From contig WOGZ01000267.1 in NCBI GenBank assembly GCA_009733775.1, forward strand, positions 1-45,934: DNA of 45,934 bases. The letters run 5' to 3'. How positions within the stretch are numbered: position 1 is the stretch's first letter; each line of letters opens with the position of its first letter. The DNA comes from Alectoria sarmentosa (taxonomy: Eukaryota; Ascomycota; Lecanoromycetes; Lecanorales; Parmeliaceae). Below are positions 10,005 to 21,453 of the stretch, one piece after another. The translations under genes were made by a program, and so were the position numbers. The notes beneath the pieces were generated by a model. It saw nothing but the letters and a program-made list of their open reading frames with translations, was not told the origin of the DNA and did not search any database.

Positions 10005-13000
10005 ACGATATTAAAGAAACGAAATTAATAATTTTATAAAGAGATCATTATATTCTTATCTATCGTTTATAATATTTGATTTTTTTATTAAATCGTCGTG
10101 TTCTGATCTCATTATCGTTATTAATTTTTTTTTTATCTTTTTATTAAATAATCTACTCTCGTTTCCTTTAAGAAAACTTTTTATTAATTATTTCGAAAAT
10201 TCTTAAACAATTTTTTAACAAAATCATCATTATCAAATTTCATTTTTAAAAAAAGTTTTATTATTATTATTTTATCTCATTTTAACAATTTCAAACATTT
10301 TTTATTTAAAAATTCGAAATTTATTAAAATAATTAACATATCGTTATTCAATAAAATATTCGAAATTTTATATCAACTTTCTTAAATCAAGTTTTATCGA
10401 CAACTTTAAAAGTTTTTCTCATTATTCGAGCACGTTATTCTTAAATTAATTTAAAAAATCTTTTTAAATCGTTATCATAACACTTTTTTTTATTGTTATA
10501 CGAGTTAAAATTATAACATATTTATAAACGAGCTCGATTTTTGCTTTTTATAATATCTTCTCAAAAAACATCGTTTCAATTATTAAATAATTAATTAAAT
10601 TCAATTATAAAATGAAAGATTAAAAAGATTTTAATGAACTTATTTCTTCAAATGTATATTTAAAATTTCTTAATATATTATTTAATGATGATATTATTGA
10701 ATAAATTAAATTTTATTTCGATATTATTCGTATATTAACTAATTCGAATCTTACTTAAATAATCATCGAAAATTTTCGAACTCTTTTTTATAAAAGGTTT
10801 TCTATTAAGATTACGAAAATCTTTTAAATATCTTTTAACGTCAAATTAACAAATTTACATTAAAAAATTCAAAAATCATTTATTATTTATTATAAGCGAG
10901 TGAAAAATCTAATGTAAATAATAAATACTAAAAATCGTTTTACTTTCAACTTTAATATAACTTTATATACGCTTTTAAAATTAATTATATTTAATATTAT
11001 TTTTCGAGCATTTATTTAAGATTTGAGTGATTAAGAAATTCGCAAAAAAACCATTTAAAAAATAATCTTATCGAATCGTTTTCTTTATAATATTTACTAT
11101 TTAATAAATTAAACGTATCAATTTAAAAATTCAAAAAATGTTAAATAAAGATATCAAATTCAAAAAACTTAATATTAAATTTAAAAAACTCGATATTAAA
11201 TTCAAGAAATTTCGCTTTTATAAAAATTTTATCGAGAAGAATTTATCGAGATAATAAATAACTTTATTATTTATCTTTTATCGAAAATTCGAATAACAAA
11301 AATCTCAAAATTCTTTTTAAACTATTTATCAAAATTTACTTCAATAAAGATCGACGATTATTTCAATATCATTTTTTTATTTACAAACACAAATTGAAAA
11401 ACGACGTTATTCTTTATATTAATTTAACGCTTCGACAATTCTTATATTAACCCAAAATTTTAACTAAGAAAGTGTCGGAAAAAGCATTAACACGAACTCG
11501 AACAATCGCTTTCGCAATTTTCAATTTACTTCGAAAGATCTTTTTATTAAAATCGAATCGAATAATTCTTAAATTAATAAAAGTAAATAATAATATATAA
11601 ATAAAAATAATCGCTTATATATTAAATGTAAACACCTTAATTATATTTCTAAAAATTGTTAAAACGAAATATTTCTTATTTCAAAACAATTTTATTTCAA
11701 AAAAATCGTTTTCTGAAACCTTAATTAAATAAACTTTACCTTTATATGTTTTAAAGAATTCGACGAAAATGTTCATTTATATAATTTTAACACTTCATTA
11801 AGCGTTTTTTAATTCACCTCTTAATTTTTTATATTTTTATTTACGATAAACGATGTTTTATTAAATTCTTCGAATTTTTCGATTCATTATAAAATAATTA
11901 ATTTATCTCTTTTAACTCATTTAACAAAAATCAAAATCTTTCGAATAAAAACGAAAACATTTTTTTACGAAAATTTTGATTTGAATAAGAAAATTCGCAT
12001 CGAAGAATTCGAAAAGTTTAAATTTAAATCTAAAATAAATTTTTCTCGACGTTAATAAAAAAAAAACTTAAATAAAGATTTCAATTTATATTTTAACAAC
12101 TTATATAATTTCAAATTGCTTTCGAAAAACGTTTCAAAAAAAATTCAAAAACGTGTTAACAAAAAAATTAAATTTCAATTTTTAATAAAAATGTTCAATA
12201 AGCTAACTAAAAAATACGATATTCTTATATCGATTCGTTATATTCTTTAAAACAACAAAGTCGATATGTTATAAATAAATTTAATAACATAATTTTCGAT
12301 TATATATCGAGAATTTAAACGTTTTTACATTCGAATGTTTAAAAAACGTGATTCGAAAAAGTTTATTACTTAAATTCAAAATTAAAATCTTATTATTCAA
12401 TTCAATTTAAGTTTTTCACAAATTTTTTAACAATTTTTTTTAGCTTATATTAACTACGATAATATTTCGATTTTTTCAATCTTTATTATAATAAACATAT
12501 TTTCAAATCAATATAAATTAAGCATCTCTCTTTTATTTATTATTATAAAATTCACAAATTTTTATATTATCTTAATAAACACAATTTATTTAATTATTTA
12601 TTAATACGATTTTTAATGTTATTATTATTATCGACGCGAAGCGTTATACTCGCTTTTTTTTTGTTATAATATTTTTAAATAAAATCTTTCATATTCTTTA
12701 CACGATTCTCAAATTTAACGATATTACAATTTCGTTAAATAAAAAACACACGCAAATTAATCAAGATTTTGATATAAATGTCATATTTATAAAACTTATA
12801 AAATTTCTTAAATTATAATTACATTTATTAAAGAAAATCGATTTTAAAGATTTATTAATGCGTATTACTAATTATTATAAAATTATATTGAAACATTAAA
12901 TGTGACTTCGTCTTTTTATAAAAGAAATCGTTTGAAATATTCGTTACTTTATAACTTTTAAGTTATTTTAAATTATTATTTTCGAAGAGATTGAATATTT

Positions 13001-14239
13001 CAATTTGATTTTCGATATTTTTTAATTATAATTTATGAACGCCTCGATGTTTATTCGTTTTTTTATTATCTTCATTAATAATAAGATTATTAAAAAATAA
13101 ATGCGAAAAGTTATAGATCTTAAACTGATATTTTACAAAAATTATAATTTTTTCATATATTCAAAATCTGTTATAACGATTATATTCGAGAAAATCATTA
13201 AAGAAGAAAATTTCTCGAATTCAAAAAGTTTTAACAATAATAAAAATAATCTTTTCGACATCGAAAACAAATCTTTTAAAAAGAATTTTCATTAAGTTCT
13301 CGTTAATATAACTTTAAAGTATTAAAGTATTTATTTCTTTTGCTATAAAGATAAAAAACCTATTATAAAAATGTTTTTTTTAGAAAATCTTTCGAAAAAA
13401 TTCTCGAGATTTTTTTCGAATCCTTTCTCAAAACCTTTTTCGAGAAATTAATTAATCGTTTTAATTAATCGATTAATGTTTTTAATGTATCAAAAACGTC
13501 TTTTTTTTATATTAATTTGAAGCATTTTACTTTTACTTTTATTAAATTAAATTCGTATTCAAATAAATATGTGAAAAGATTTTTTATTAAATCGAATATT
13601 CTTATCAAAATAATAAAAGAATAAGTTTTTTCGATAAAACTTATATGAAATCTTTTATTTCTACGAAAATAGTTAAATATAAAATGTTATACTTATTTTA
13701 TCATTATCGACACTTGAATAATACGAATTTTAAAGATCTTTTTTATATCAACTTCATTATTTATCGAATACGTATCAAATTAAATATCAAATCAATTTTC
13801 AATATAATTTAAAAAAGATAATCGACACATATCGAATAATGACTTTGCAAAATCATTGAAAATGAAATCGAAAAAAATGTTTATAAATTAATTTAAGTCA
13901 TTAATAAAAGAATGTTTTAATAAAATGTTAAAACTATTATCGTCGATAAAATCGAAAATCTTAAACCTAAAAATGAGTTTTAAATTACGTTCGATTATTT
14001 TTAAATAAATGAGAAGCTTTTTAAAACATATATAAAACTTTTTCTCAAAATACACGATAATCTTTTTAATTTTAAACATTAATATTTTTTTATAACAAAA
14101 CTAAAGCACGTTTATTTTATTATTTCATTATATTTAAAAGATCAACATTATTTCACTTTCACAATTTCGAGAATAAAATAGATATAATTTATTAAAATGC
14201 AATAAAAATTTAAATTAATAAAATTTACGATAATTAAGC

Positions 14240-14700
14240 TTATATATTATGCTTTCGAAGCTCTTTTATATTTTATTAAAAAATCATCGTTATTACATTT
14301 AAAAAGTTTTGATGAGTTTTTCGTATTAATTTTTTATATCGACGATTTCTTTAAAAAATTTGCTAGCTTTAAAGAGTAATATAAATTTTTACGATTTTTT
14401 TTTTCTCGAATAGAATAAGCACGTTTTAAGCTCTTTTTTGAAAAACTTTATTTGTTCGTCTCTCAGATCATTACTTTAAAAATGACTTATTTTATTGATA
14501 AATTAATACGAATATTAAAAAAACGAGTTGTTAAAATAATAAAATAATTTATTCCTTTAAATCAATTTGAAATACGTTCGTTCCTTAATAAAATAAGAAT
14601 TATTCGACGATAAATTAAAAATTTCGTTGAATTTTCTTATTCTTTAATTCAATTAATTAATAAAATAATATAACGATAAATTGCTTTAAAATAGTTTTTT
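14240..14700 (+). pseudogene. Gypsy reverse transcriptase relic
   Basis: Reading across frames gives FYIDDF at the catalytic palm motif (14335-14346). Downstream is a segment resembling the RSFL...RR.IKNF connection typical of Ty3/Gypsy polyproteins. Multiple in-frame stops interrupt it. The order, upstream of RNase H on the same strand, supports the assignment. Confidence 0.65.
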
Positions 14701-14861
14701 TCGAAATTATTAAAATTAAGAGTATTATTCGTGCAAATATGCATAACATCGATTTACATTTTTTTATACACTTTTACATTAATGCTTTTAAATTCGAAAT
14801 CGGTTTTATTATTATATAATTTCGGGATTTTAAGATTGTCGATGTTATAAATATAAAAGTA

Positions 14862-15077
14862 ATGAAAGTTTTAATGATTTATAACTCATTTACGTTCGCG
14901 TTTATTAAAAGAAAATATTTTACTTATAAAAAAAAGCTTTATGTTATAATAATATTTATTATTAAATATAATTATTTATATAAACATTCATATTTCTCGA
15001 TTATCATTTATATCGATTATAAGCTTTTAACTCATTTTTTAAACTCGAATTTTCATAAATTTTTTTACGATCATTAA
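14862..15077 (+). pseudogene. Gypsy RNase H relic
   Basis: A short open stretch contains a degraded version of the RNase H region. It shows a KYFTYKKKLYVIIIFIIKY segment like the family's TY.KEL.AI helix, then IIYIDYKLLTHFL, matching the usual TDHK.L.HFL motif with D and H altered. It lies in a different frame from the YIDD relic, showing frameshift decay. Confidence 0.65.
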
Positions 15078-16429
15078 ATAAATCAACTTCGGAGATTAAA
15101 TTTAAATATATAATATATTCTCGATCATCGCAATAAAATAACAAATGCTTTTTTTAAAATTTTATTTTATAATAAAGATTATTTTATCATAAAAGTTATT
15201 ATTTATATTTAAGAAAAACTTGTTTTCAAAGAATTTCACTAAATTTAAAAAAATAATAAGAGTAAATTCAACGAATTTCTCAAATCATTCGATCTTTGAT
15301 ATTAATTTAAAATACGAAAATACTATATTATAAATGATTTATTCGTGTTTACGTTTAACGTAATATCGAATAATTCGTAAAAGAAAGCTTATAAAGCATT
15401 CGCATAATTTAATAATATTTATAAGTTTTTTAGAAATAATATAAAAGCATCATTTTTTATTTTATTTCGAAAATTCTTTAATTATCGTTTAATAATAAAT
15501 ATTTTGTGAATTTATTAAAGAGATTATTATTTATCTTGCGTTTTGAAAGAAAAAATCTTAATAATTCTCATAAAAACACATAATCAAAGCGATCATTAAG
15601 CAAAAACTAATACTTTAACACGATTACGAAATAAATGTTATTAACTTAAACAATTTTAAGATGTCGAAAAATATATTATTAAATGTTTAAATTATGTTAA
15701 ATATGATCTTATTACACGATTTCAATCTTTGAATTTTATAAAAATTACATTTTCATTTCAATTCATAAATATGAATTTTATCAAATCACTCAAAATTATT
15801 AAAGTAAATATGTTTTATATATTAATGCTTATTTATTATATAAATGATTTTATTATTTCGTTCGCTATAAAAATATTTAATGTTGAAAATATAATTTAAT
15901 ATTTTAAATTAATCTTTATAATATATCGAACATCGTACGCTTTTTATTATAATTCAAGTTAACACTTCAATAACGAAAAACTTCGAAAATTTCTTCAAAA
16001 CGAAAAAATAATTATTAATTATAATTTTTTAAAATCTTTTAAAAGCATTAAAATAATCGAAATATATAACAAATTATTTAAAAAAGTGCTATAAAAGAAT
16101 TTTTAAACTTATTTAAAATGAAATCAACGATTATTTAAGAAAACGAAATGTTTTAATAATAAAATTGTTATTTATTTAAGCTATTTATCGAGATCGATTT
16201 TTTTCGAAAATATATTAAAAACTTTCATCGTAACAATTAAACTTTTAACATTTTCAAAAAAAAAATCGAATTTAAATAAAAAAATTCACGAATTTTATTA
16301 AATATATTAAAGCATTTCGAGAATATTTAATTCATATATCGAAAATCTATAACATTGTTTTTGAAACATTAAATCGAAAAAAATATTAAAAAGTAACTTG
16401 TTATTATCGTAAAACTCGACTAATAATAC

Positions 16430-16640
16430 ATCATATTGAAAATTTAATAATGTTATATCAAAAAAACATCAAGAAACTTAAAGCACAATAACGAAATCCT
16501 TTTTATTTAAATAATTATAACGAATTTCATAATCTATCTTTTATATTCCTTCAATTTAACGAAAGAAAAATTAAAGATATTTTTTATAATAATTATTTCA
16601 AAAAGTTCGTTTTTATATTAAATATTTATTCAACTTATTT
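16430..16640 (+). pseudogene. Gypsy integrase C-terminal relic
   Basis: The plus strand reads a degraded LMLY.K.IKKL..R...PF block followed by a RKIKD.F..N..K.FV block. These resemble the end of Gypsy integrases, where the polyprotein meets the 3' LTR. Stops interrupt it. The position just before the right LTR fits. Confidence 0.5.
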
Positions 16641-17115
16641 GTTTTATCTTTATTTTAATAACAAACGATTTAAAAACTTTAACGAAAATAATCTTTATAT
16701 TTCTATTAAAAATTTCCAAAAGTCGCTTTATTAACCTAAAGAATTTTAAATGTTAAATGTGTTACGTTCAAATTATATACGAAAAACTTTTAAATTTTCT
16801 TATTTTTTTATGAATTAATATGTTATAATAATGATAACTTCGAATTAATATAAAAAAACGGTTTACTTTTGCTCATAAAATAAATTTTCGAAAATAAATT
16901 CCTCAATATCTTTTTCGAAATTTGTTACTTTTTTACTATAAAATATGTTTTTTATATTATAAAACGATATGCTATAAAGCATTGTTCAAAATATTTTTCG
17001 AAAGAAATTTTCTATTTTTAGTGCTATGACTATAATTTCTCATAAAATATGTTATTATTAAATACTATAAACGGTCGCTGAAACTCTTTTATGTTTGTGT
17101 GTATAAAAAGGAAAA

Positions 17116-17249
17116 TGCTACCGTGAAGCTTCTTAGATTATCTCATATATAACTAATAATGTTTAACGGAGATCTTGCTAGAAGAATTCTCTTATTTCAT
17201 AGATTTCATCATCCTTTTTATTTATTACGAATTTTGTTCCTTGTCTTTA
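17116..17249 (+). repeat. Right LTR of the Gypsy element
   Basis: Partner of 9871-10004, same orientation and length. Starts TGCTACCG directly after a purine tract (17105-17115). It keeps more G and C than the left copy at several aligned positions, while the reverse holds at others, so RIP acted unevenly on the two LTRs. Confidence 0.8.
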
Positions 17250-17455
17250 TTTATTTACGTGAAAAGGTGAAAAACGACAACAATCTTCAACGCAAAAGGT
17301 GAGCAACTCCTTAATTGGTGAACGAACATTGCAACATAAAGCCTCTTCGGTGCTGGCTCAAAGGGGCCGCCACTCCGGACTGGTATTTAGAAAACCCTCA
17401 TTTCTCTCTGACCACCTTTTCGATCCTATGCTGGCCAGCTTATACCTCGCCTCTC

Positions 17456-18184
17456 TCACCCTTGTCTGGTAATCACAATGTGTATTCCGTTCCTACCCTT
17501 CGGTATCCAGCCAACATCCTCCGCCTCCATACCCCACTCGCTTAAATCAACAAGATTGACATTCAGATCCCGTCTGCTTTTGCTTTCCAACTCCACTCTT
17601 CGCCAAAGCTTTCGATAAGACTCCTGATTATGAAAATACATATACATCCACGGTCTCTTGAGCTCCTCCGGAGGCACCTTCCCACGCTGATACCCAATGA
17701 AAATAGTTACGGGCTTCGAAAGCTCAACGAAACTCTTCATTACCGACACCTGTCCTTCCCAGTCGAACAAGTGGATGAATGGATTCGCGATAAATTTTTG
17801 TTTGGATGAATTTCGCCATCATTCTACCACGGTCGTTGAACAGTTCGAAGCCAAGCTCCAACGGCTCCCTACTGATGTCACTTGCATATATATTCCATGA
17901 GGATACCCCATCCGAGGCCTGGAACCGCAAGTCCTGACCAAGCCCACAACCCAGACCCATGACAATCCCCCGAACCTGTGCTCACTCCAGCATTTTGGAA
18001 TACTCCGGAAAGCTTGAGATACTCGGCAACAGGAAGATCCACTCTCCGAAGCAAGGGTAGCAACCATGTGGCCATGCTCTGTCTCGCTAGTGGGCTTGTT
18101 AATATATGCAATCAAAATTGCGGGGGTGGAAGTATTGTCGGGGTACACCAAGTTCGATGTCGATGAGATGGTTAACGATCTCAT
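17456..18184 (-). pseudogene. Broken AusD-like methyltransferase
   Basis: Fragments of one methyltransferase lie in different minus-strand frames. The C-terminal piece (17456-17770) contains FDWEGQV and a WGMEAEDVGW segment typical of AusD-like enzymes. The middle piece (17724-17960) contains motif I (GLGCGLGQDL) and IYASDI...LELGFELFNDRGRM. The N-terminal piece (about 17819-18184) can only be read by changing frame again. At least two frameshifts and no usable intron boundaries separate the pieces, so I call it a pseudogene. It resembles the intact gene at 8166-9158 but is not a recent copy. Its 3' end starts only about 200 bp from the Gypsy right LTR. Confidence 0.75.
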
Positions 18185-18464
18185 TGTTTGCTAAGCTAGC
18201 CTACATCTCATATAGTTTTCGTATCGTCGGCTTGAAGTGGGGACCGATGCTGGCTTTGTACCATCGACAAGCTGCTAAAATCATCGTAAGTCACAACAAC
18301 GCACAGACCTCGATTGAAAGATCTGCTGTCGGACTTGATTGATGAAACATTGTACCGTGACTTGAACTAGGAAATCAAAGGGTGAAAAAAGAAATACTAC
18401 TCACGCTTGACTTCCCCGCCTGCTTTTCTTCCCACGCAGACCATCCTCAGCATGGACCATTCGG

Positions 18465-18976
18465 CTAATGCAAGACCTCATGACCCACGTCTTCAACGAA
18501 CTGCAAGATTATTGTTACTTCTTCTCTGTTCACCGTCTTTGTAAGACTAGATGCGAATTTCTCCATCAAAAGATGCTGCTCTCCGTTCGCTCTTGCTAAT
18601 TCCGCCAGGTTCTGGAAATGATAGATCATAGTATCTAGCAGGTCCTGCTCAGCGAAAAAGTCGGGCGATTGTAAAGTACAATCATTTCTGACCGGCGAAT
18701 ACACCATCTCTCGCAGTTCGTGCAGGACTGGGGTGTCTGAGGAACTGTTGCTAGTCCTAATATGTGTTCAGGGTAGGTCGTTGATATTATCCCTTTGGAT
18801 GTATCCGCGGGTTCGAGCATTCGAATAAGATTGCGAAGAATATTTCTTGGGTCAAATTTCAGCACGACAAGGACAGAACCAATCGGACGTGAGCGACATC
18901 GTAGGTGCCGATCATTCGCACCGGTGCAGGGTCGAAAATTTTGCATGTCGTTAAAATGATAATTGGAGACAGCCAT
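18465..18976 (-). pseudogene. Broken GliN-like methyltransferase, fragment
   Basis: The C-terminal half of a fungal SAM methyltransferase is readable in pieces. One frame (18635-18976) holds VLVVLKFDPRNILRNLIRML, the usual strand and helix before the PGGY loop. A second frame (18465-18707) holds REMVYSPVRNDCTLQSPDFF and LAELARANGEQHLLMEKFAS, typical of GliN/LaeA-like enzymes. A shift is needed at the PGGY loop, a further one upstream near 18890, and a stop interrupts the region near 18760. The N-terminal SAM-binding half is not visible. A relative, also broken, lies at 28776-29997. Confidence 0.7.
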
Positions 18977-19593
18977 TCTTTAGGCGGCGCTTGGGACGTA
19001 TTGAGATCAAACTTTCGCCATCCTACAAAAGGGCCTGACGACTGAGACTAGAAAAGTACTGCTCGCTTCGCTGATCAAGTCCTTGCACTAGCCACGCACC
19101 CATGCATCATTTGGAATGCAATGGAATCTGACTAACGATACCAAGTATTGCATCGTATGAGCTTCCTAATTGACTCTAGCCGAGACGCAATGCAGGTCAA
19201 AGTTACTGTCTTTTGAGGCGGGTCTCCAAATAACGGATCCGACTAATTCAATAGTCAATGAGTGTGAGGGATTTCTGCAATACGGATCAAGTTTGCTAAT
19301 TTCAAGGCATTCTGCAGAAAAGATTTCCGACTGCTTCAATAGATGAGGATGTGAGGGGAGTTCCTTTGTGCGTGTCCAATTGACTGTTTTTTGACCGAGG
19401 ACACTGACCCGATCTGAGGGGGTAGACACGTAGTAGATCGAAGAATTGTTGAAAACTAATTTGGACCGTTCTGAATGGTCTGAATCACTCAAAAAGGTGG
19501 ACTATCGGGAGCATTGCCCACCCCCAGGGTATCTTGGCTCCGAATAATTGTACATGCACGACTTTCCAATGCAGAAGTTTTGCTGCAAACAAA
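18977..19593. other. Intergenic region upstream of the fusion gene
   Basis: No supported gene. The minus-strand ORF at 19166-19492 has no recognisable domain. This stretch should contain the promoter of the dehydrogenase/isochorismatase fusion gene and perhaps further remains of the decayed methyltransferase. Confidence 0.4.
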
Positions 19594-21453
19594 ATGATAC
19601 TAAAGACCGACATCTTGGAGGTAGGCGTTGCCGTTGGCCGGGGTACAGGTCAAGAGCTGGCCGATGTGTTCGTCAAAGTTCTCAATCAGCTTGCCCGGCA
19701 TTTCAGCGTCCAGGTACAAGTCCACCGATCGTCGCGAATCTATCATTCGTACCAGTCACTTTTCTCAGCTGGATTCGACCTTCAATACATTCGTGATGAG
19801 ACAGCTCTGGATGCAACGCATTATGAAGACTTCTGTAAAAGACAGGCTGCTCAGGGCACCAAAGTCATTTTCCGGACGGCATTCACTGCACAATCGTTGT
19901 ATTTGGTCCGACAACATTTGGAAGCTATTAAAGTTGAACATTTCCGCAAGCAGTCGGCAGAAATTCTTCTCATCCGCGATCAAGCTCAAGGCTTTTATAC
20001 TGGGTCGAATTCTTACTCCTTGGACGCGCTCGTAGTCGCCCGCACCAGCCAGTTCGATAAGGCCATATTCAGTCGCATCGTTACTTACTCTCTATCACGT
20101 GCTCGCAGATGCTGGGGCAAGGATAGCAAGGTCGACTCCGTGACATTGGTTTACAAACATCATCTCTTTGATGGTATTTTCGACGTCTGGGCCCGAGAGT
20201 GGTCACTGGAGCACGGTTTACAAATCCAGTTTATCCAGCCAGACACAATGAACAGGAACATGCTCGCATTTGGGGTTCAAGGACATCAATTGATCATCGC
20301 CGGCAATGAGTACGCAGATATCATGGAGGTCATTTTCCTAGACATGTTCGAACAGGGCGTTCAAGAGACAAGCTACTCCGAGAACGTCTATCTATCGCCT
20401 GCAACGGACGAGTTGGTGGAGTACCAGACCGTTCATGGTTCCGCGGACGACCTCGCAGGTAAGGGAATCGTCAATCCTTCCGCAACCCTGAAAGCTGCTG
20501 CTACAATCCTCGAACGTTATGGTCTATGCAAAGGTATAGAATCCAACATGAATCATGCGATCGAAACGATGGCCCGCCAGAATAACTGCACACCAGACCA
20601 AGGTGGAACCGCCACCACCGCTGCCTACGTCTCAGCTATTCTCCATTACCTCGCAAACCTATACAACCAACCACTCGCTGTCTCCCTCGGCCGACGACTC
20701 TCAGTCCTGCCCGCTCCAACCGAAACCCGGACGCCAAGACCCAATCTCCCCACCCTTGGCCTGAAAACAGGCCTCCTAATCATCGATTTTCAAAAGGATT
20801 TCGCAGCCTCCATCAACGCCTCCTCTCCTCCTCTCTCCACCATCGCCAACAACATATCTCGCTTGCTCTCCCACATTCGGAAAGCACAGAAACAAGCCTT
20901 CTCTTCCGAGTCTCCAGCACCTACTTCGACATCCTTCTCGATCAAGGACATAGAAATAATCCACATTCGTTTCCTCGGCGACCTCTCGTACCAATTGACG
21001 CCATGGACCTACCGTAACGTCAAATCCAACCGCCCGGATAGATGCGTTTCTGGTACCGAAGGTGCGGACTTCATTGAGCCCATCAGACCCCAAGACAACG
21101 AGCGAGTGTTTGATAAGCGTTCGCTTTTCGATCCGTTCATGGTCCAAGACTTTGAGACCTATCTGAGAGGGAAAGGAATACAGCATCTGATCCTGGCAGG
21201 GTTATACGGGGATGTGTGCCTTGATTCTACGGCGCGGTCAGGTTTCCAGAAAGGATTTTGGATTAGCGTAGTGAAAGGATGTGTGGGGAACCTGCATTCG
21301 AGTTTGGGGGAATGGGAGAGGTTTGCGGGCGAGGTTTACGGGGCCAAGATTCTTTCTCTGGAAGAATTAGGGACAAGTGAGGGTGCGGAGGATGCGGAGG
21401 ATGCGGAGGATGCGGATACTGGGAAGAGGGAGGGGCTGAAGGCCAAGCTTTAG
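19594..21453 (+). CDS. Isopropylmalate/isocitrate dehydrogenase-like plus isochorismatase-like fusion
   Basis: Single exon, 619 aa from ATG 19594; the frame extends upstream only with non-ATG codons, and the fold starts at residue 7. Residues 7-355 form a beta-decarboxylating dehydrogenase domain. It shows GVAVGRGTGQELADV (11-25), LLIRDQAQGFYTG (125-137), VYKHH with K188, D217, ADI with D242, HGSADDLAGKGIVNP (281-295) and DQGGTATTAAY (335-345). The second metal-binding Asp expected four residues after D242 is Glu/Val, so activity or substrate may differ. Residues 391-590 form a cysteine hydrolase domain with the triad D398, K508 and C542 (GDVC). The last 25 residues carry an acidic EDA repeat. 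Dehydrogenases of the first family extend amino-acid side chains in clusters such as echinocandin; isochorismatase-like enzymes cut vinyl ethers or amides. I know of no characterised enzyme with this fusion. It lies between two transposon islands yet is intact. Confidence 0.85.
   Translation: MILKTDILEVGVAVGRGTGQELADVFVKVLNQLARHFSVQVQVHRSSRIYHSYQSLFSAGFDLQYIRDETALDATHYEDFCKRQAAQGTKVIFRTAFTAQSLYLVRQHLEAIKVEHFRKQSAEILLIRDQAQGFYTGSNSYSLDALVVARTSQFDKAIFSRIVTYSLSRARRCWGKDSKVDSVTLVYKHHLFDGIFDVWAREWSLEHGLQIQFIQPDTMNRNMLAFGVQGHQLIIAGNEYADIMEVIFLDMFEQGVQETSYSENVYLSPATDELVEYQTVHGSADDLAGKGIVNPSATLKAAATILERYGLCKGIESNMNHAIETMARQNNCTPDQGGTATTAAYVSAILHYLANLYNQPLAVSLGRRLSVLPAPTETRTPRPNLPTLGLKTGLLIIDFQKDFAASINASSPPLSTIANNISRLLSHIRKAQKQAFSSESPAPTSTSFSIKDIEIIHIRFLGDLSYQLTPWTYRNVKSNRPDRCVSGTEGADFIEPIRPQDNERVFDKRSLFDPFMVQDFETYLRGKGIQHLILAGLYGDVCLDSTARSGFQKGFWISVVKGCVGNLHSSLGEWERFAGEVYGAKILSLEELGTSEGAEDAEDAEDADTGKREGLKAKL
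21384..21414 (+). repeat. 9-bp coding tandem repeat (GCGGAGGAT)
   Basis: About three copies of GCGGAGGAT lie in frame near the 3' end of the fusion gene and encode the Ala-Glu-Asp repeats of its acidic tail. Copy number may vary between strains. Confidence 0.75.

Larger units (their letters stand above)
9871..17249 (+). mobile_element. RIP-decayed Ty3/Gypsy LTR retrotransposon
   Basis: A 7.4-kb AT-rich element is bounded by 134-bp direct repeats that begin TG and end TA; canonical TG...CA ends would become TG...TA by CpA-to-TpA RIP. An A/G-only tract (AAAAAGGAAAA) sits directly before the right LTR, as a polypurine tract should. Relic domains on the plus strand run in Gypsy order: reverse transcriptase with YIDD (14335-14346), RNase H (14862-15077), and an integrase C-terminal block (about 16430-16640). 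All are broken by many stops and frame changes, so the element cannot encode its proteins. The 5-bp flanks (GAAGG left, TTTAT right) do not match, so no target duplication is visible. Confidence 0.85.

Noticed and set aside
9950..17100. AT-rich island as mitochondrial DNA insertion or centromere core
   Set aside because: Paired LTRs, a polypurine tract and Gypsy domain relics in order explain it better.
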